This document shows positions 1 through 22,100 of a DNA stretch of 64,000 bases, in pieces. The notes beneath the pieces were generated by a model. The model saw only the letters and a program-made list of their open reading frames with translations, did no database searches and was not told the DNA's origin. The DNA is from Halisarca cf. caerulea (taxonomy: Eukaryota; Porifera; Demospongiae; Chondrillida; Halisarcidae): assembly GCA_963170055.1 (NCBI GenBank), contig CAUJGJ010000125.1, forward strand, positions 2,127,401 to 2,191,400, read 5' to 3'. Each line of letters begins with the position of its first letter. Position 1 is the first letter of the stretch. Both the position numbers and the translations under genes were made by a program.

Positions 1-8
1 ACATTTCA

Positions 9-740
9 TTGTATGAACTGCAAAAAGTTGTTGCTAACAACTCAGATTTTTTGCCTGTTTACATCCAAATGGTGTCTCCCAACACAAGCTTGATTGTTTT
101 CCAAAAGAGCTATGATGCAGAACCACCAAAAGTATATGCGCATCAGGGAATTCAACAAGTAAAGAACTTACAACATACTCTAAAATTGAGTGGCTATGTT
201 ATTACACACCTCAAATACTACAACTTACCTCAGCATCACATTATGGCTTTGGTTACTTTTACCAAATCAAATGGCTTAATGACATTGCAAAGACATGCAA
301 ACCACCGTTTTGAGAGGAAACTCAATGCTACAAGAAGAAAAGGCTACACATTAGAGACTGTTACTGCTCATGTTAATAATGTTAATGTCACTAAATTCAC
401 ATCTGTGTTTCAGCTATATGACAAGTTTCTGGATTATACCTTGTTCATGCATATTGAGGAAGATCAAGTGATAGGATTAGTATTGAAACAAGCTCAAAAG
501 GGACGCTACCTTCGTCACTTGGACACATATCAAAGTGCTGAAAACTTGTCAACCTCTGTTCACATATTACTCTTCCATGAAATGGTGGCAAACAAGCAAA
601 GCTATCCACTTTTGGTGGTAAGAGATCCTTACAAGGCCAATCTTGTGATAGAGAAGGAAATGAATTTGGGCTACATTCCCATTGTTGTTGCCCGAATTGA
701 AGAAAAGATCGTTGTGCAGCTCAAGCACTACTCAGTATAG
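9..740 (+). CDS. Unrecognised protein, C-terminal portion
   Basis: An open frame of 243 codons runs from near the left edge to a TAG at 738-740. The first ATG at 9 may be internal, because the gene probably continues to the left of the window. Codon use and the lack of low-complexity sequence look like a real exon. The protein is soluble-looking, rich in Tyr, His and Val, with no signal peptide or membrane segment. Two or three stretches share a loose pattern of Gly-Tyr, about seven residues, an aromatic or His, then alternating hydrophobics (near residues 60, 113 and 223). This hints at degenerate beta-hairpin repeats, vaguely like tandem-repeat regions of some beta-lactamase-related proteins. 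I do not recognise the family and assign no function. Confidence 0.5.
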   Translation: MYELQKVVANNSDFLPVYIQMVSPNTSLIVFQKSYDAEPPKVYAHQGIQQVKNLQHTLKLSGYVITHLKYYNLPQHHIMALVTFTKSNGLMTLQRHANHRFERKLNATRRKGYTLETVTAHVNNVNVTKFTSVFQLYDKFLDYTLFMHIEEDQVIGLVLKQAQKGRYLRHLDTYQSAENLSTSVHILLFHEMVANKQSYPLLVVRDPYKANLVIEKEMNLGYIPIVVARIEEKIVVQLKHYSV

Positions 741-1037
741 AATGAAATCTATAGAAGATATTATACTATTTTACTTCAGCTATGCATTATATAGAACTAT
801 TAGAAGTGTATATGTATGCTCACATATGTATGTGTATGTTATACTTATTAAATAATATACTAATTTATGCATGTAGTATTAAGTATTATATTTATATACT
901 GTATATTTTACATCTAGTTACCAAACCTTGTCAATGATTTTATGGGACAATGAAATTGTTTACAGTACATTTTTGTAGGACAATTGTTGTTCCTTGTTCA
1001 AAAGTATACCAGTAGTTTACCTAGTCTTAGTAGTATA

Positions 1038-1237
1038 CAGTAGAACCTCGTTAGTAAGAACACTGTTAGTGAGTATAATACCGGGTTAGGAAGTACAAGG
1101 ATATGATACCCCAGCTACTAGCTGCATTGATACCCATTACCCATAATACTAATATATATGGTTAGCAAGTACTACTGATAGTGAGTAGCAGTTTGGAGGG
1201 TCGACCCCCAGGTGTACTCACTAACGAGGTTTGACTG
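1038..1237. mobile_element. Small TIR element (CAGT-nn-AACC family, copy 1)
   Basis: The left end reads CAGTAGAACCTCGTTAGT and the right end is its near-perfect inverse (CAGTCAAACCTCGTTAGT when reverse-complemented). TA dinucleotides flank both ends. It is about 200 bp and has no coding capacity. Ends of this form with a TA target duplication fit non-autonomous pogo/Tc1-mariner-type elements; the superfamily is inferred. Confidence 0.75.
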
Positions 1238-1258
1238 TATCTATGTGATAACAATATA

Positions 1259-1316
1259 CAGAGGAACCCCTCTATAATCCAGACCCCTGAATTGCAGACA
1301 TGCATCCCTCTATAAT
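1259..1316. mobile_element. Truncated end of a CAGT-nn-AACC element
   Basis: The sequence begins CAGAGGAACCCCTCTATAAT and resembles the left end of the copy at 6566-6747. No matching right end is visible before the TA-rich tract. Confidence 0.5.
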
Positions 1317-1467
1317 AATATAATATATATATTATATATATACATATATATATATATATATTTTTTTTTTTAATTTAATTATTTTTTTATTTTTTATTAT
1401 TATTAGACATGACAACAGCAAAAAAAACAAAACATGCCCAGAGGGCAAAGTAAAGTAAAAGAAAAAA

Positions 1468-2118
1468 TTACTGAACAAAAGACTGATTGTTATGAGAACC
1501 TAGGATTGCAACTGAGTTACATCTTTGAATAGTTACACTAATTGTTTGACACAAATGGTGGAAAGACTGAGGATCAGCAGTCTTCAATCGGATACGATGA
1601 GCTAATTCCTTCAAAAATGACATTGCACTGTCTCCAAAGACTCCCAGAGATTCAAATCCAATTGGTACAAAATAATGGGATTGAGAGATTTCCTGATATA
1701 AAGTGATCTTTCTGTTCTCTGCCATGTTTGCAACCTTGGTTGCTCCCAGGGAGGCACTTGGGATGTAGGATGGAGCAAGTGTGTCCCAGCATGTGACATC
1801 CCAAGCTAGAGTCCTACCCCTCTTCCATGGAATCACCGTGACGCCGTCAGCCCGCTTCCCATCTGAGTGGCAGAGACCAGTTGGCTCCAACATGGATGGA
1901 ATGTCGGCTGCAGCTAGTGCTCTTTTTACCAAGTCATTCAAAGCAGTGTGGCGGGGGTGTCGACCTAGACTCCTTCTGCAGCTCAGCCCATGTGTTCCTG
2001 AGCTGTCTACACAGACACCACACTGGGCACACTGGTGTGAAGCACATATTGGTAGACCGAGTTTCAAGCCCACTGCCACTCTCACTGCATCATCTTCCAA
2101 TCGAAGACCAAGAGAAGA
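1468..2118 (-). pseudogene. Retroelement reverse-transcriptase C-terminal region
   Basis: The minus strand encodes about 210 residues carrying the pattern HQC-x2-CG-x-C-VD-x-G-x-HGLSC-RR-x4-RH, then HTALNDLV, EPTGL, DGKRADGV-x-IPW and TWDVT-like blocks. I recognise this Cys/His-rich segment as the tail commonly following reverse transcriptase domains in non-LTR-like elements of sponges, cnidarians and other invertebrates. The frame is open here, but the upstream RT domain is absent and a TA microsatellite starts just beyond its 5' side, so it is a truncated fragment. A second, more decayed copy lies at 2727-3270. Confidence 0.7.
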
Positions 2119-2144
2119 TGCAGGTAGGGCCGTGAGCCAGGCAC

Positions 2145-2146
<2 letters not shown>

Positions 2147-2206
<60 letters not shown>

Positions 2207-2227
2207 CATATATATATATATATATAG
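2147..2227. repeat. TA microsatellite
   Basis: Tandem TA dinucleotides with one short interruption (ATCA) near 2204-2209. Confidence 0.95.
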
Positions 2228-2726
2228 GCCACACAAAATGAATAATATGTTTCTGGCCTTGGATATCTTTGAAAATTGACCAGGTCACCAGGGTTTCTAT
2301 GTATGGTTTTAGTTTTTTTTTGTTTTTTTTTTCAATCTAGTCATTGACAAAGGTATTCATGCAAGTATATATATTCCTTATATCTGTGAACAGATGTTAC
2401 TAATGCTAACAAGAATGTTGAATTGAAACAAGTTGAAAGATGATGCAAACTTTATACAGAACAATTAGATTTTGAGTGCATGTCTGTATGGAACCAGACG
2501 GTTACTAGTCCCATAATAACACAATGGTTTTCATGTGTTCATGCTGAACACACACTGTGATATGCTTTACTTGATAGATTACAATAATTTCGGTCAGAGT
2601 TTGAACCCAGCATGCTCACTCACTTTTCTTTAGAAAAATTCTTTCCTTTTCAACTAAAATTTTTGACCAGGAAGGGGACCAGAAAAATAAAATTAATTTT
2701 GCATGGCCTATATCAAACAGTACAAC

Positions 2727-3270
2727 CTAAGATTGAAGTGGTATTAAAATTTTGAATACATACACAATTTGTGGATCATGTGATAATCTGTGGGAACATT
2801 TGGCAAGATCATGAATGAATCTTATAGGCATTCTGTCCACATGCTTTGCTAGTTTCAAATACAATTCACTGAAATTGGTGGCAAATTGATAGTTCAGCAT
2901 ACAAGGCCCGTTTCTTGTGGCTGCATGGTCAATGAGCAGTGCAGCATGAGAAGATGGCAGGTGAATGTTGGACGGGGCAAAGGAATCCCAACATATCACA
3001 TCCCACACCAGAGCACGGCCCCTTGCCCAAGGTATGTTAGTGAGACCATCACATTCAGGTCTCTTACCGTCCCTCCAACAAAAGACCCTGGGGTTCTAGG
3101 GTGGCAGGTACATTGTCAGCAATCAGGGTCCCGTGGATGATGTCATTCAATGCAGAGTGATGAGGTGTTCTTCCCTGTCTGTTTTGGAAAGGAAGCCTAA
3201 AGCCAACTGGAGTCAATCAGATGGATGTTGCATATTGACTCAAGGAGGGATCTTTGGAGTCGATCTGTCA
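2727..3270 (-). pseudogene. Second decayed retroelement RT-tail copy
   Basis: Minus-strand translation gives ALNDIIHG, IPWARGRALVWDVICWD and a following region that parallels the fragment at 1468-2118, but spread over more than one frame and with stops. It is an independently decayed copy of the same element family, in the same orientation. Confidence 0.55.
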
Positions 3271-3362
3271 AAATCTGACAACATGGTTGACTTAAGCATT
3301 GAGCAGTATGGACTGTGTACATGAGCCTGAGTAGTGAGAAAGCATTCTTCAGTATAGTATTC

Positions 3363-3388
3363 TGTACATACATACATACATACATACA

Positions 3389-3485
<97 letters not shown>

Positions 3486-3486
3486 A
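3363..3486. repeat. CATA tetranucleotide array followed by TA array
   Basis: About 13 CATA units (3363-3416) run directly into a TA array (to about 3472) and then TATG/TGTA units. Confidence 0.95.
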
Positions 3487-3490
3487 TATA

Positions 3491-3670
3491 CAGTGGAACC
3501 TGTCTATAGTGGTCACTGTGTAATGCAGCCACCTAGCTGTCTATACCAGCCACAAATTCTTGTCCGAATCAGTTATAATGTATAGTATTCTACCTCATTA
3601 AAGCAGCCACCTGTCTAAAACAGCCAGAAAATTTCACCGCAATGGTGACCGCAGTAGACAGGTTCCACTG
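3491..3670. mobile_element. Small TIR element (CAGT-nn-AACC family, copy 2)
   Basis: It starts CAGTGGAACCTGTCTATAG and ends with the inverse, TAGACAGGTTCCACTG, so the terminal repeats match over roughly 16-28 bp. Length 180 bp. TA precedes the left end and TGTA follows the right end. Confidence 0.8.
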
Positions 3671-3779
3671 TGTATATATATATATATAGTATAGTGGACA
3701 CATAATTATACTGTATAATCAATCAATCAATCATTATTAATGTGCACACATGTACATCAGACACTAGGGTAATGAGATA

Positions 3780-4985
3780 CCCAATGAGGCACAAAGTCAA
3801 AATAGAACAGAATAAAAACTAGATTAGCTAAAGCACGCACACCACATTACACATAAGAGTTTTGCAATCTTGTGAGCCCTGCAAGCTTGGTCCACAATCA
3901 TGGTAACCCTTTTCATCTGTGCCCAAATCATCAAATTCACTATTCAGTTCACAAGCACGTACAATTATGGGTTGACGCTGATTTGACCAGACAGGGTAGC
4001 TCCGATGGTGCACATCATTAATCATGCCATCATCACACTCACAGCAAACTTGATCTTCTTGTGCTATACACCGCCACCTAGCTGTCTGTCTCCACTTGGA
4101 AGTGAGCAGTGCCAACTCTCAGTTTCATGAGCATAGAGCGAGTGACCCTATCCTGCACTCTCCAGCATCTCTGGGTTAAGCCAAGACCAAAGATCTTATT
4201 ATTATATAAGCAAACTCAGCTTGGGTTTAGTTACCATCCCTTGCATGATGCCATTCTGACCTTATCCTCTTCTCTGCTTGTGCAATTTCACAGTGTCCCT
4301 TGTCACTGTGACCCATCACAACTCCTCCAGTCTTGGCAATTTACCAATTAAGGGATTGCTCCATCCAAATGCTTTGAAACAGCCTTCTTGTTTCCTAATC
4401 CAACTGCCTCTATTCACTGATAGAGCCTCCAATGCCACTTTTTTATAATGCAGTTCTCATAATCAGAGTGGGTCATCACTTTATACCAAAACTTCATTAT
4501 CTAACTTTAGCCTCCCAACATAGAGGAAGACAGTCCATCTTCACAAGCAAGGATACTCCTCGATGTGATCTGGCTACACCAAAGAACGATCTGAGAATTC
4601 TCAGTTGAAGCTGGTCCAAACAAGTCAAATCTGTGTTGCAGCCCCACACCTCAGAACCATAAAGAGCCACAGATTGCACTATGCATTCAAATAGTTTCTT
4701 AAAAGACTGACCAGAAAGCATTCCAACAGAAGTTAAAACACATTGAAGGAGAAGGTATGCAGCTTTCCTTCCATGCAGCCTCCAGAATCCACTCTATCTG
4801 CAACCATATCGTTTAAATCAAAAAATTCATTGACACAGCACCCAATTGCAAGATACTTGTAGGAAGATACCAGAGGAATAACTTCACCATTGACAACAAA
4901 TTTGTCTTGACATTGTTCACATGATCTATCCCTGAAGTGAATAATAGCAGACTTCTCCTCATTCGCATATTATGCAACCATGTAC
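3780..4985 (-). pseudogene. Degraded LINE reverse transcriptase fragment
   Basis: On the minus strand, 4740-4975 encodes a segment with a YKYLAIG block (compare YKYLGV-type motifs), 4497-4721 encodes LYGSEVWG, LRILRSFFGVAR and LPLCWEAKVR (typical of the RT thumb/connection of jockey/CR1/RTE-like elements), and 3828-4115 encodes a Cys-rich tail. The pieces are in different frames and separated by stops, so this is a dead, 5'-truncated LINE copy. Confidence 0.7.
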
Positions 4986-5028
4986 TGGAACCAAATTCCC
5001 TATGCTTTGTTATAGTACATCTTCAGCC

Positions 5029-5108
5029 CATGAAATCAAGGACACATTGATAATCAGGACAGTCCTTCCTGTGCGGCTGGTACCAAGGTGTCCAGAATAG
5101 AGCACTAG
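5029..5108. mobile_element. Fragment of a CAGT-nn-AACC element
   Basis: The stretch with GATAATCAGGACAGTCCTT and ACCAAGGTGTCCAGAATAGA matches the right half of the copy at 6566-6747. The end itself is damaged. Confidence 0.5.
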
Positions 5109-5304
5109 ATTCACTACATGCATGCATAGATATTCACCTGAATCTGCACTATAATATTGAATACTCCACAAAAGGTAAATTTGATTGCATGAGGGTTTGC
5201 AATACAAGTTTTTAGCTGGAAGTAAACTACCCCCTTCTTGATTATAAGTTATAATTGATACATATAATAATTTGCTGTACCTCAAATTTGCAGAACTTTT
5301 GCAT

Positions 5305-5310
<6 letters not shown>

Positions 5311-5357
<47 letters not shown>
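5311..5357. repeat. TA microsatellite
   Basis: Uninterrupted TA array. Confidence 0.95.
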
Positions 5358-5360
<3 letters not shown>

Positions 5361-5567
5361 ATGTATAGCTAGTGTAAAATATATTTCTATTATATTTGCA
5401 TGATCATTGTATATAGGCTTGATAGATGTCACCATAATATCAATAATATATTCTTGACCATATACAGCATTCTCATCCAACACTATCACATGCAGCACCA
5501 CACACAATACTATTACAAACATATCCAGTAAAATCACAAGAACACAACATACAAGGAATAAAATGAA

Positions 5568-16636
<11,069 letters not shown>

Positions 16637-17772
16637 GGTATGCCAGCGTCTACGTAGTCCTCGTGTACGTACTCGGCGCTGATTGGGATGGTCTATCTAA
16701 CCAGACTTGTATGCACGCGTTCGCTCATTTTTCTTCCTCTCAACTTTCAAAATAGTAAAATCAAGAATGCATGAGCTTTCAGATGCATGATTTTGTACCT
16801 CGATCCCCGTTTGGTTAATGAATTCACTATTTACAACTAGTAAGGAGGGTAGCCAGACTAGACTCACAATGTTCAACTGTCACTCACGTTGCTGTCGTGC
16901 AAGATCTTATACTTTGAGAAAAAAATTGTGTATGGGGAATTGCCTAGATATTGTATAGTTTACACGACCATCATGCTATGAGTATTATCATTATGGCAAA
17001 CCAATATTATACTTTCTGTTAAAATGGGTCTTCCATATGGAAGAAATCCAGGACATACAATTAGCAGTTCTTACATATGCGTACAACGTTGAGGATGAGA
17101 GCTTTCTTCTGGCCATCAGTCAACTCTTTACAACTGTTGTCCATACCCATTCCATGTTTTACATCTTATAATAACCAGTGACACATGACTTCGAATCCAC
17201 TTCCCCATTGTCACACTTTATATGTACAAAGCCCTCCCTCATCAACCCAGACCATCTACAGTCATGCATGTGCACTATATGCACCGCTTGGATCCATAAT
17301 TATGGATGCAATGTCATGGCTTATATACACAACAACATGCAGCTAGTGCTGCATCCTATCATCTGTCATGCAGTCTCAATATTATATGTTAACGTATATG
17401 TATAGCATGCAGGGGGGTACAGCCGGCATTGGGGCTAATTTAGATAATATAATAATAATAATATGTACATATCAAGACATACAGATTCACACAATATCCG
17501 AAAAATAATAATCACAAAATTATCATTATAATATTATAGCATTACATAAAGTACATCATTGAACATAATATTATATAAGAAATAATACAGGTTGACTATG
17601 TATTCTTCAAACATACAAGCATAGTCTTGCATAGCACTGACCGTGCTTCCCACTCCCCTTGTATATGATAGCATCACCTTACCACGGGTAGTAATATCAT
17701 GGTACAAGAAAGGAGGGAAACAAGGTCAGTGCTACACAAGACTATTCTGAACATACAGAAATCAAAATGAAA
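16637..17772. other. Intergenic: kinase 5' side and SPRYD3-like 3' side
   Basis: Both flanking genes are on the minus strand, so this interval should hold the kinase promoter and the 3' UTR of the SPRYD3-like gene. An imperfect foldback occupies 17623-17743 (listed separately). I see no further coding sequence. Confidence 0.5.
17623..17743. repeat. Imperfect foldback
   Basis: AGTCTTGCATAGCACTGACC at the left is answered by GGTCAGTGCTACACAAGACT at the right, about 20-bp arms around a loop of about 80 bp that itself has inverted pieces (TTGTATATGATA / TATCATGGTACAA). A MITE-like element just downstream of the SPRYD3-like stop. Confidence 0.65.
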
Positions 17773-19092
17773 TTATCCTGTCAATGGATGAAGGTTTACA
17801 GATATGTTTTCACCAGAACTCAGCACACCCACAATAGGGTAAAATCCACCAATAGGGATAGCAATTTCTGTTTCACCTATGTGAGTGCCATTTTTAGTGA
17901 AATACACAATACAGTGTGGACGCCCAATCTTTTTCTCAGCAGGTGTGTCATATATTCTCTGCTTTGCCGTCTTATACTTAACCACTTGAGGATAATCGTC
18001 GTAATCTGAGTCATAATATGACTCATCAGAGTCTACCTCACACTCCTCAGTCACTTCCTCTAATTCTCCCAGATCATCATCGGCAATTTTCACATCATCT
18101 CCATAGTAGGGATCCAAAAATTTGATCCCACATCCCATAACATCGCCTTTCACACACTTTGGACCAAACTTTGTGCCACTCCCACGCTCCTTGTACAGAT
18201 GCCCGTTGTCTGAATGATATCCCACAGATCCTTCATTCCAGCCAGGGAATTTGACCAGGGAATAATCTCTCTTTGCTAAACCAATACCAACCTCACAGCA
18301 TTCTCCTCCTTCTACTATGGTCAACTCAAAATAGTGATTGATAGGAGTTAGAAAGAAATTAGCGATGGCCACACCCACATCTCTCTTGGCATTGCTGGTG
18401 CCATCATAGTACAATGTTTCCCCACTTCTAAATCGTACTCCATTGCAGCGCATCCAGATAGAGTGTGGAGACACAATAGATTCCATAACCCCCAACTCTA
18501 GTGACTCAGGATCCCGGTAACTATGGCCAAGATATCGAACAGATTCTCCTTTGCTGTGCATCCCTATGAGCGGACAGAACCCTTGCAAAGGACGCTTCAT
18601 TTTTTCCGGCTCGCCAACCTTTTTGCCATTCTTCGTGAACCAAACCTTGGCGTATCCAGTGCCACAGTCGGTGGAAAAATCAATTCCGCACCCCATGATG
18701 TCACCCTTAGTGCATGTAGGCCCAAACGCTCGACCCGACCCGCTCTGGTGGAAAAGATGACCGTCGTCTGCATGATAACCAATACCATGCGAATTCCAAC
18801 CGGGCATCGCTGACATTGAGTATCCAGAATTCCCCACTCCTAGCCCCAGAGCAGTTCTCATACCTTTATCAAGTATTTCTATTTCAAAGTAATTCAATAG
18901 AGGAGACATGGGCTCCCACAATTTCACTACTCCAACTGACGATCCCTTGGACTGAGCGAAAGTAAACACTGAGCCTGTTTCATCTTTAGATGCTGCCTTT
19001 ACGTCAATGTTGTTACTCAAAGCACCGCCGTACTCCCTGTACAGATTAACTCGTTCATTTGCTGCTGCAGGAATGACTTCCTTGGCAGCCAT
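17773..19092 (-). CDS. SPRYD3: SPRY domain-containing protein 3-like, intronless
   Basis: A single exon of 439 codons from ATG at 19090-19092. I chose this Met (MAAKEVIPA) over the in-frame upstream one because the extension overlaps the 3' end of ERCC3 and is not conserved-looking. Two related SPRY/B30.2 halves are visible: residues about 60-200 (LGLGV, GWN-x5-GYHADDGHLF, FGPTCTKGDIMGCGIDF, VWFTKNGK) and about 265-435 (GIGLA, FPGWNEGSVGYHSDNGHLY, FGPKCVKGDVMGCGIKF, VYFTKNGTHIGE), the second interrupted by an acidic Asp/Glu/Tyr-rich insert near residue 355. Length and the two-SPRY layout match animal SPRYD3 (about 440 residues), whose molecular role is poorly known. It lies 68 bp downstream of the ERCC3 stop on the same strand. 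Confidence 0.85.
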   Translation of the reverse strand: MAAKEVIPAAANERVNLYREYGGALSNNIDVKAASKDETGSVFTFAQSKGSSVGVVKLWEPMSPLLNYFEIEILDKGMRTALGLGVGNSGYSMSAMPGWNSHGIGYHADDGHLFHQSGSGRAFGPTCTKGDIMGCGIDFSTDCGTGYAKVWFTKNGKKVGEPEKMKRPLQGFCPLIGMHSKGESVRYLGHSYRDPESLELGVMESIVSPHSIWMRCNGVRFRSGETLYYDGTSNAKRDVGVAIANFFLTPINHYFELTIVEGGECCEVGIGLAKRDYSLVKFPGWNEGSVGYHSDNGHLYKERGSGTKFGPKCVKGDVMGCGIKFLDPYYGDDVKIADDDLGELEEVTEECEVDSDESYYDSDYDDYPQVVKYKTAKQRIYDTPAEKKIGRPHCIVYFTKNGTHIGETEIAIPIGGFYPIVGVLSSGENISVNLHPLTG

Positions 19093-19159
19093 ATTTCTCG
19101 AGACCACGCAGGAATGCATAATACGGACAAACCACGACAAAATACGAAGAATCATGAAT

Positions 19160-22100
19160 TCATTGTCTGAATTTAAAAAGTGGGTGCCTGGGCCTATTGT
19201 GAGTAGAAGGCTGAGAATACTCCAAGTAGATCATATCATCTCCACCAGACAGTGTGGACATAGATCCTGCCTTTCTAGATGGACCAACCTGTGAATACAG
19301 CCAGCAGAATACTAACTATAGTGTACTATATCTAGTACATACACTACACCAAGTTGCTCACTTTTGCACTTCCACTCCCTGACCCAGATCTGCCCACCCC
19401 TACAGTACCTTCTTCATCTGCATCAGCTTCAGATGCAGCTAAGACCTACAGACACAATACATACAGTGTATGTATGCACATCTTTCAATAGGTTGTAAGT
19501 TTGTAACAGTGTACAGCATGAAATTGGGCTTACATCACAAATCATATGAATAGTCAACTTGCCTGTTGGAGCAGTTCCTGCTGCTCCTTCTTTGAATAAC
19601 ACACAAGGTCTTGGTCATCTTCTACTCCAGGAAGTTTGCTGACAACCTTAAGTTGTACAACGACAAACATACAATGTCACAAGGTGGGAACAAAATTGAA
19701 CATTCAACATTATTGGGTACCTGTAAGAACAGCCTGTCTAAAGGCTTCTCAGTCTAAATAAAGATACCCTAATAACATGCAACTACAGGAGATACCATGT
19801 CAGACTTGGCACCACCATTGTCCCTTAGTGAATATACTAGCCCCCATGAAAACCATTGGTGATCTGGAAAGTATTCAAAACAGAATATGTTTCCGAAACC
19901 ATCATTATCTATACATTTAGAACCTTACGGCAATTATTGTTATTTTTTAGTAGTTAAGACATAGGCACTTGGGCGCGCAGTATGGCATATAAAAATGGAT
20001 AAAATGGATGAACGGATGCTATACATTATTAATTCCATACAGCTGCACTTGCTATAAAGCTTAAAATATTGTTGGATATATTTCCCTTTATTCTTCATCA
20101 AGCCATTGGATGGCTGAGTACTAGGACCAATGTACAGACATATACAAGCACAAATAATCAGGAAATGAGTAGGAATGGGTTCTAGTAATCTTTCCATATG
20201 AAGCAAAAACTACCTTGAAACTGTAGCCTTGGTTAACCAGAAACCTTTGTCTCTTCAATGAATAGTACATTTCTTGTGTATCCTAAAACACAGCATTTGA
20301 AATAAAATTTACGGTAAATTTCATATTATACAGAGAATATGGATTCATATCCGTGAGGGACTATGCACAACATGCATGTATGCCATACCTGAGATATCAG
20401 TGAGTAAAAGTAAGCATTGTACTCCTCAGCAATAGAATCTAATGGGAACAGAACACACACAATACACATTCATTCACCAAATAGAATTACATCAGTTTCA
20501 AAGAGTACCTTTCTTAGGTCGCAGTATACGTCCAAGTCTTTGAGCTTCTTGTCTTCTGGAACCTCCATGTGCTGATATCTGCACATCCATCACATGTGTA
20601 ATGTGAATATTCAAAAATAACATACATTATATTTCCACAGAATACGTATACGCAATTTGAGTGTACCTGGATCAGAACATTAGCATCTGGTAGATCAAAT
20701 GAATTATCTCCAACCTGGTGTGGAAACATTGAAAACAAACTATACATTAAATATGATATGGTATGTTCTACTGGTATATCTAACCTTTGATATAAATATG
20801 CAATTCAGAGCCGGATTGTGAACGAAATTTTGCAAAATTTTCATACGTTCTGCTTGTACCGTTTGTCCGTCAATAAATGGCCTACAGGATAACCAGATAT
20901 GAAACAATGAGGATCCCTCAAAGGGTACCACAAGGAGGATTCAAGTAACTTACTTTCCAAACTTCTTAGCATATGCTCGTAAAGCAAATACGATATCAGA
21001 AAATACAATTATCTTGTCGTTCCTCCTACATTCACAAGCCAATAAAAACATTGACATACCAAGCCCAAATCTCACAACCTTAATGAAAGGTGTTTTGATC
21101 ATGGGCTTAATTTGACATACCGCTCATGGTAGCGAATCAAAAACTGCAATTACAAAGCATAAAAGATACAATAACAAGCAAAACTTCCACAATAGTAGGT
21201 GTCGGCCGATACTCACTTGGCAAGTCCTCAACTTTATAGGATTCATGACATACACCAACTTCCTTTTGCGAGTTCTGATAGCCAGGTATTCTCTGTAGAA
21301 CTCAGGAGTCATTGGACACCATACCTGCAGAGTGCATCACCACAGCTACAGGACTGCCTTACACCAGAACAACACACCAGGTAACACATGCACAAGTACA
21401 CTGCGAGAGGTACTGTAAACAGCATCCAAACACAAAATGAAAAGGCCCATTCATAAGAAGAGAAATCCACCTGGAATATAGAATACCTAGCAAAGCTAGA
21501 CAACTGGCTACCGACACTGCATACATAGTGTAAACCACACATAAACTGGACAATACAACTCACCTCAGCACATTGGACTCGAGCAATGAAACCACTTCTC
21601 TGTAACTCCATCCAGTTTGCTTCGTAAAGTTTAGGTCCAATCAAGAAATTGAGATCTTGTATCCTATCATCTTCTCTTACAAGAGTTGCTGTCAGTCCCA
21701 GCTTGCAATGAGCATTCACAGCTGGAGAAAAAAGAGACAATATAACACACTCACAATTAACCATATTTCTAGTTTGCTCATCACAGAAGCATGAGGTTGT
21801 ATTATGTAGCACCATCGCAATATGAAAATAAAGTGTTTAAGTCAAAATAGGCACGTTCCCACAGTAGCTTCCAGTGTAGCTCACCTGATAATACTCTTCG
21901 AAACTTGTCTGCCGGAATAGTCTGTACTTCTGCAAATGCAAAACACAGCACACACATTAGAGTAACATTGATTTGAGTAGCTTATGGCATGCTTCTTTTC
22001 CCAATAAAAATGTGAAGCAGTCAACAAAGCATATATGGGATGTGTACCACAACATTGGACACACACAAGATATACTGTACACTGTCTTGGTGAACACAGG

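Larger units (their letters stand above)
741..1467. other. Intergenic AT-rich region
   Basis: After the stop the sequence becomes AT-rich, with tracts of TA around 1320-1360 and T/A homopolymers to 1405. It holds one complete and one partial copy of a small inverted-repeat element, listed separately. I see no gene. Confidence 0.6.

Noticed and set aside
5010..5537. A 175-codon open frame on minus
   Set aside because: It crosses a TA microsatellite and a TIR-element fragment, and the protein is low-complexity with no domain.
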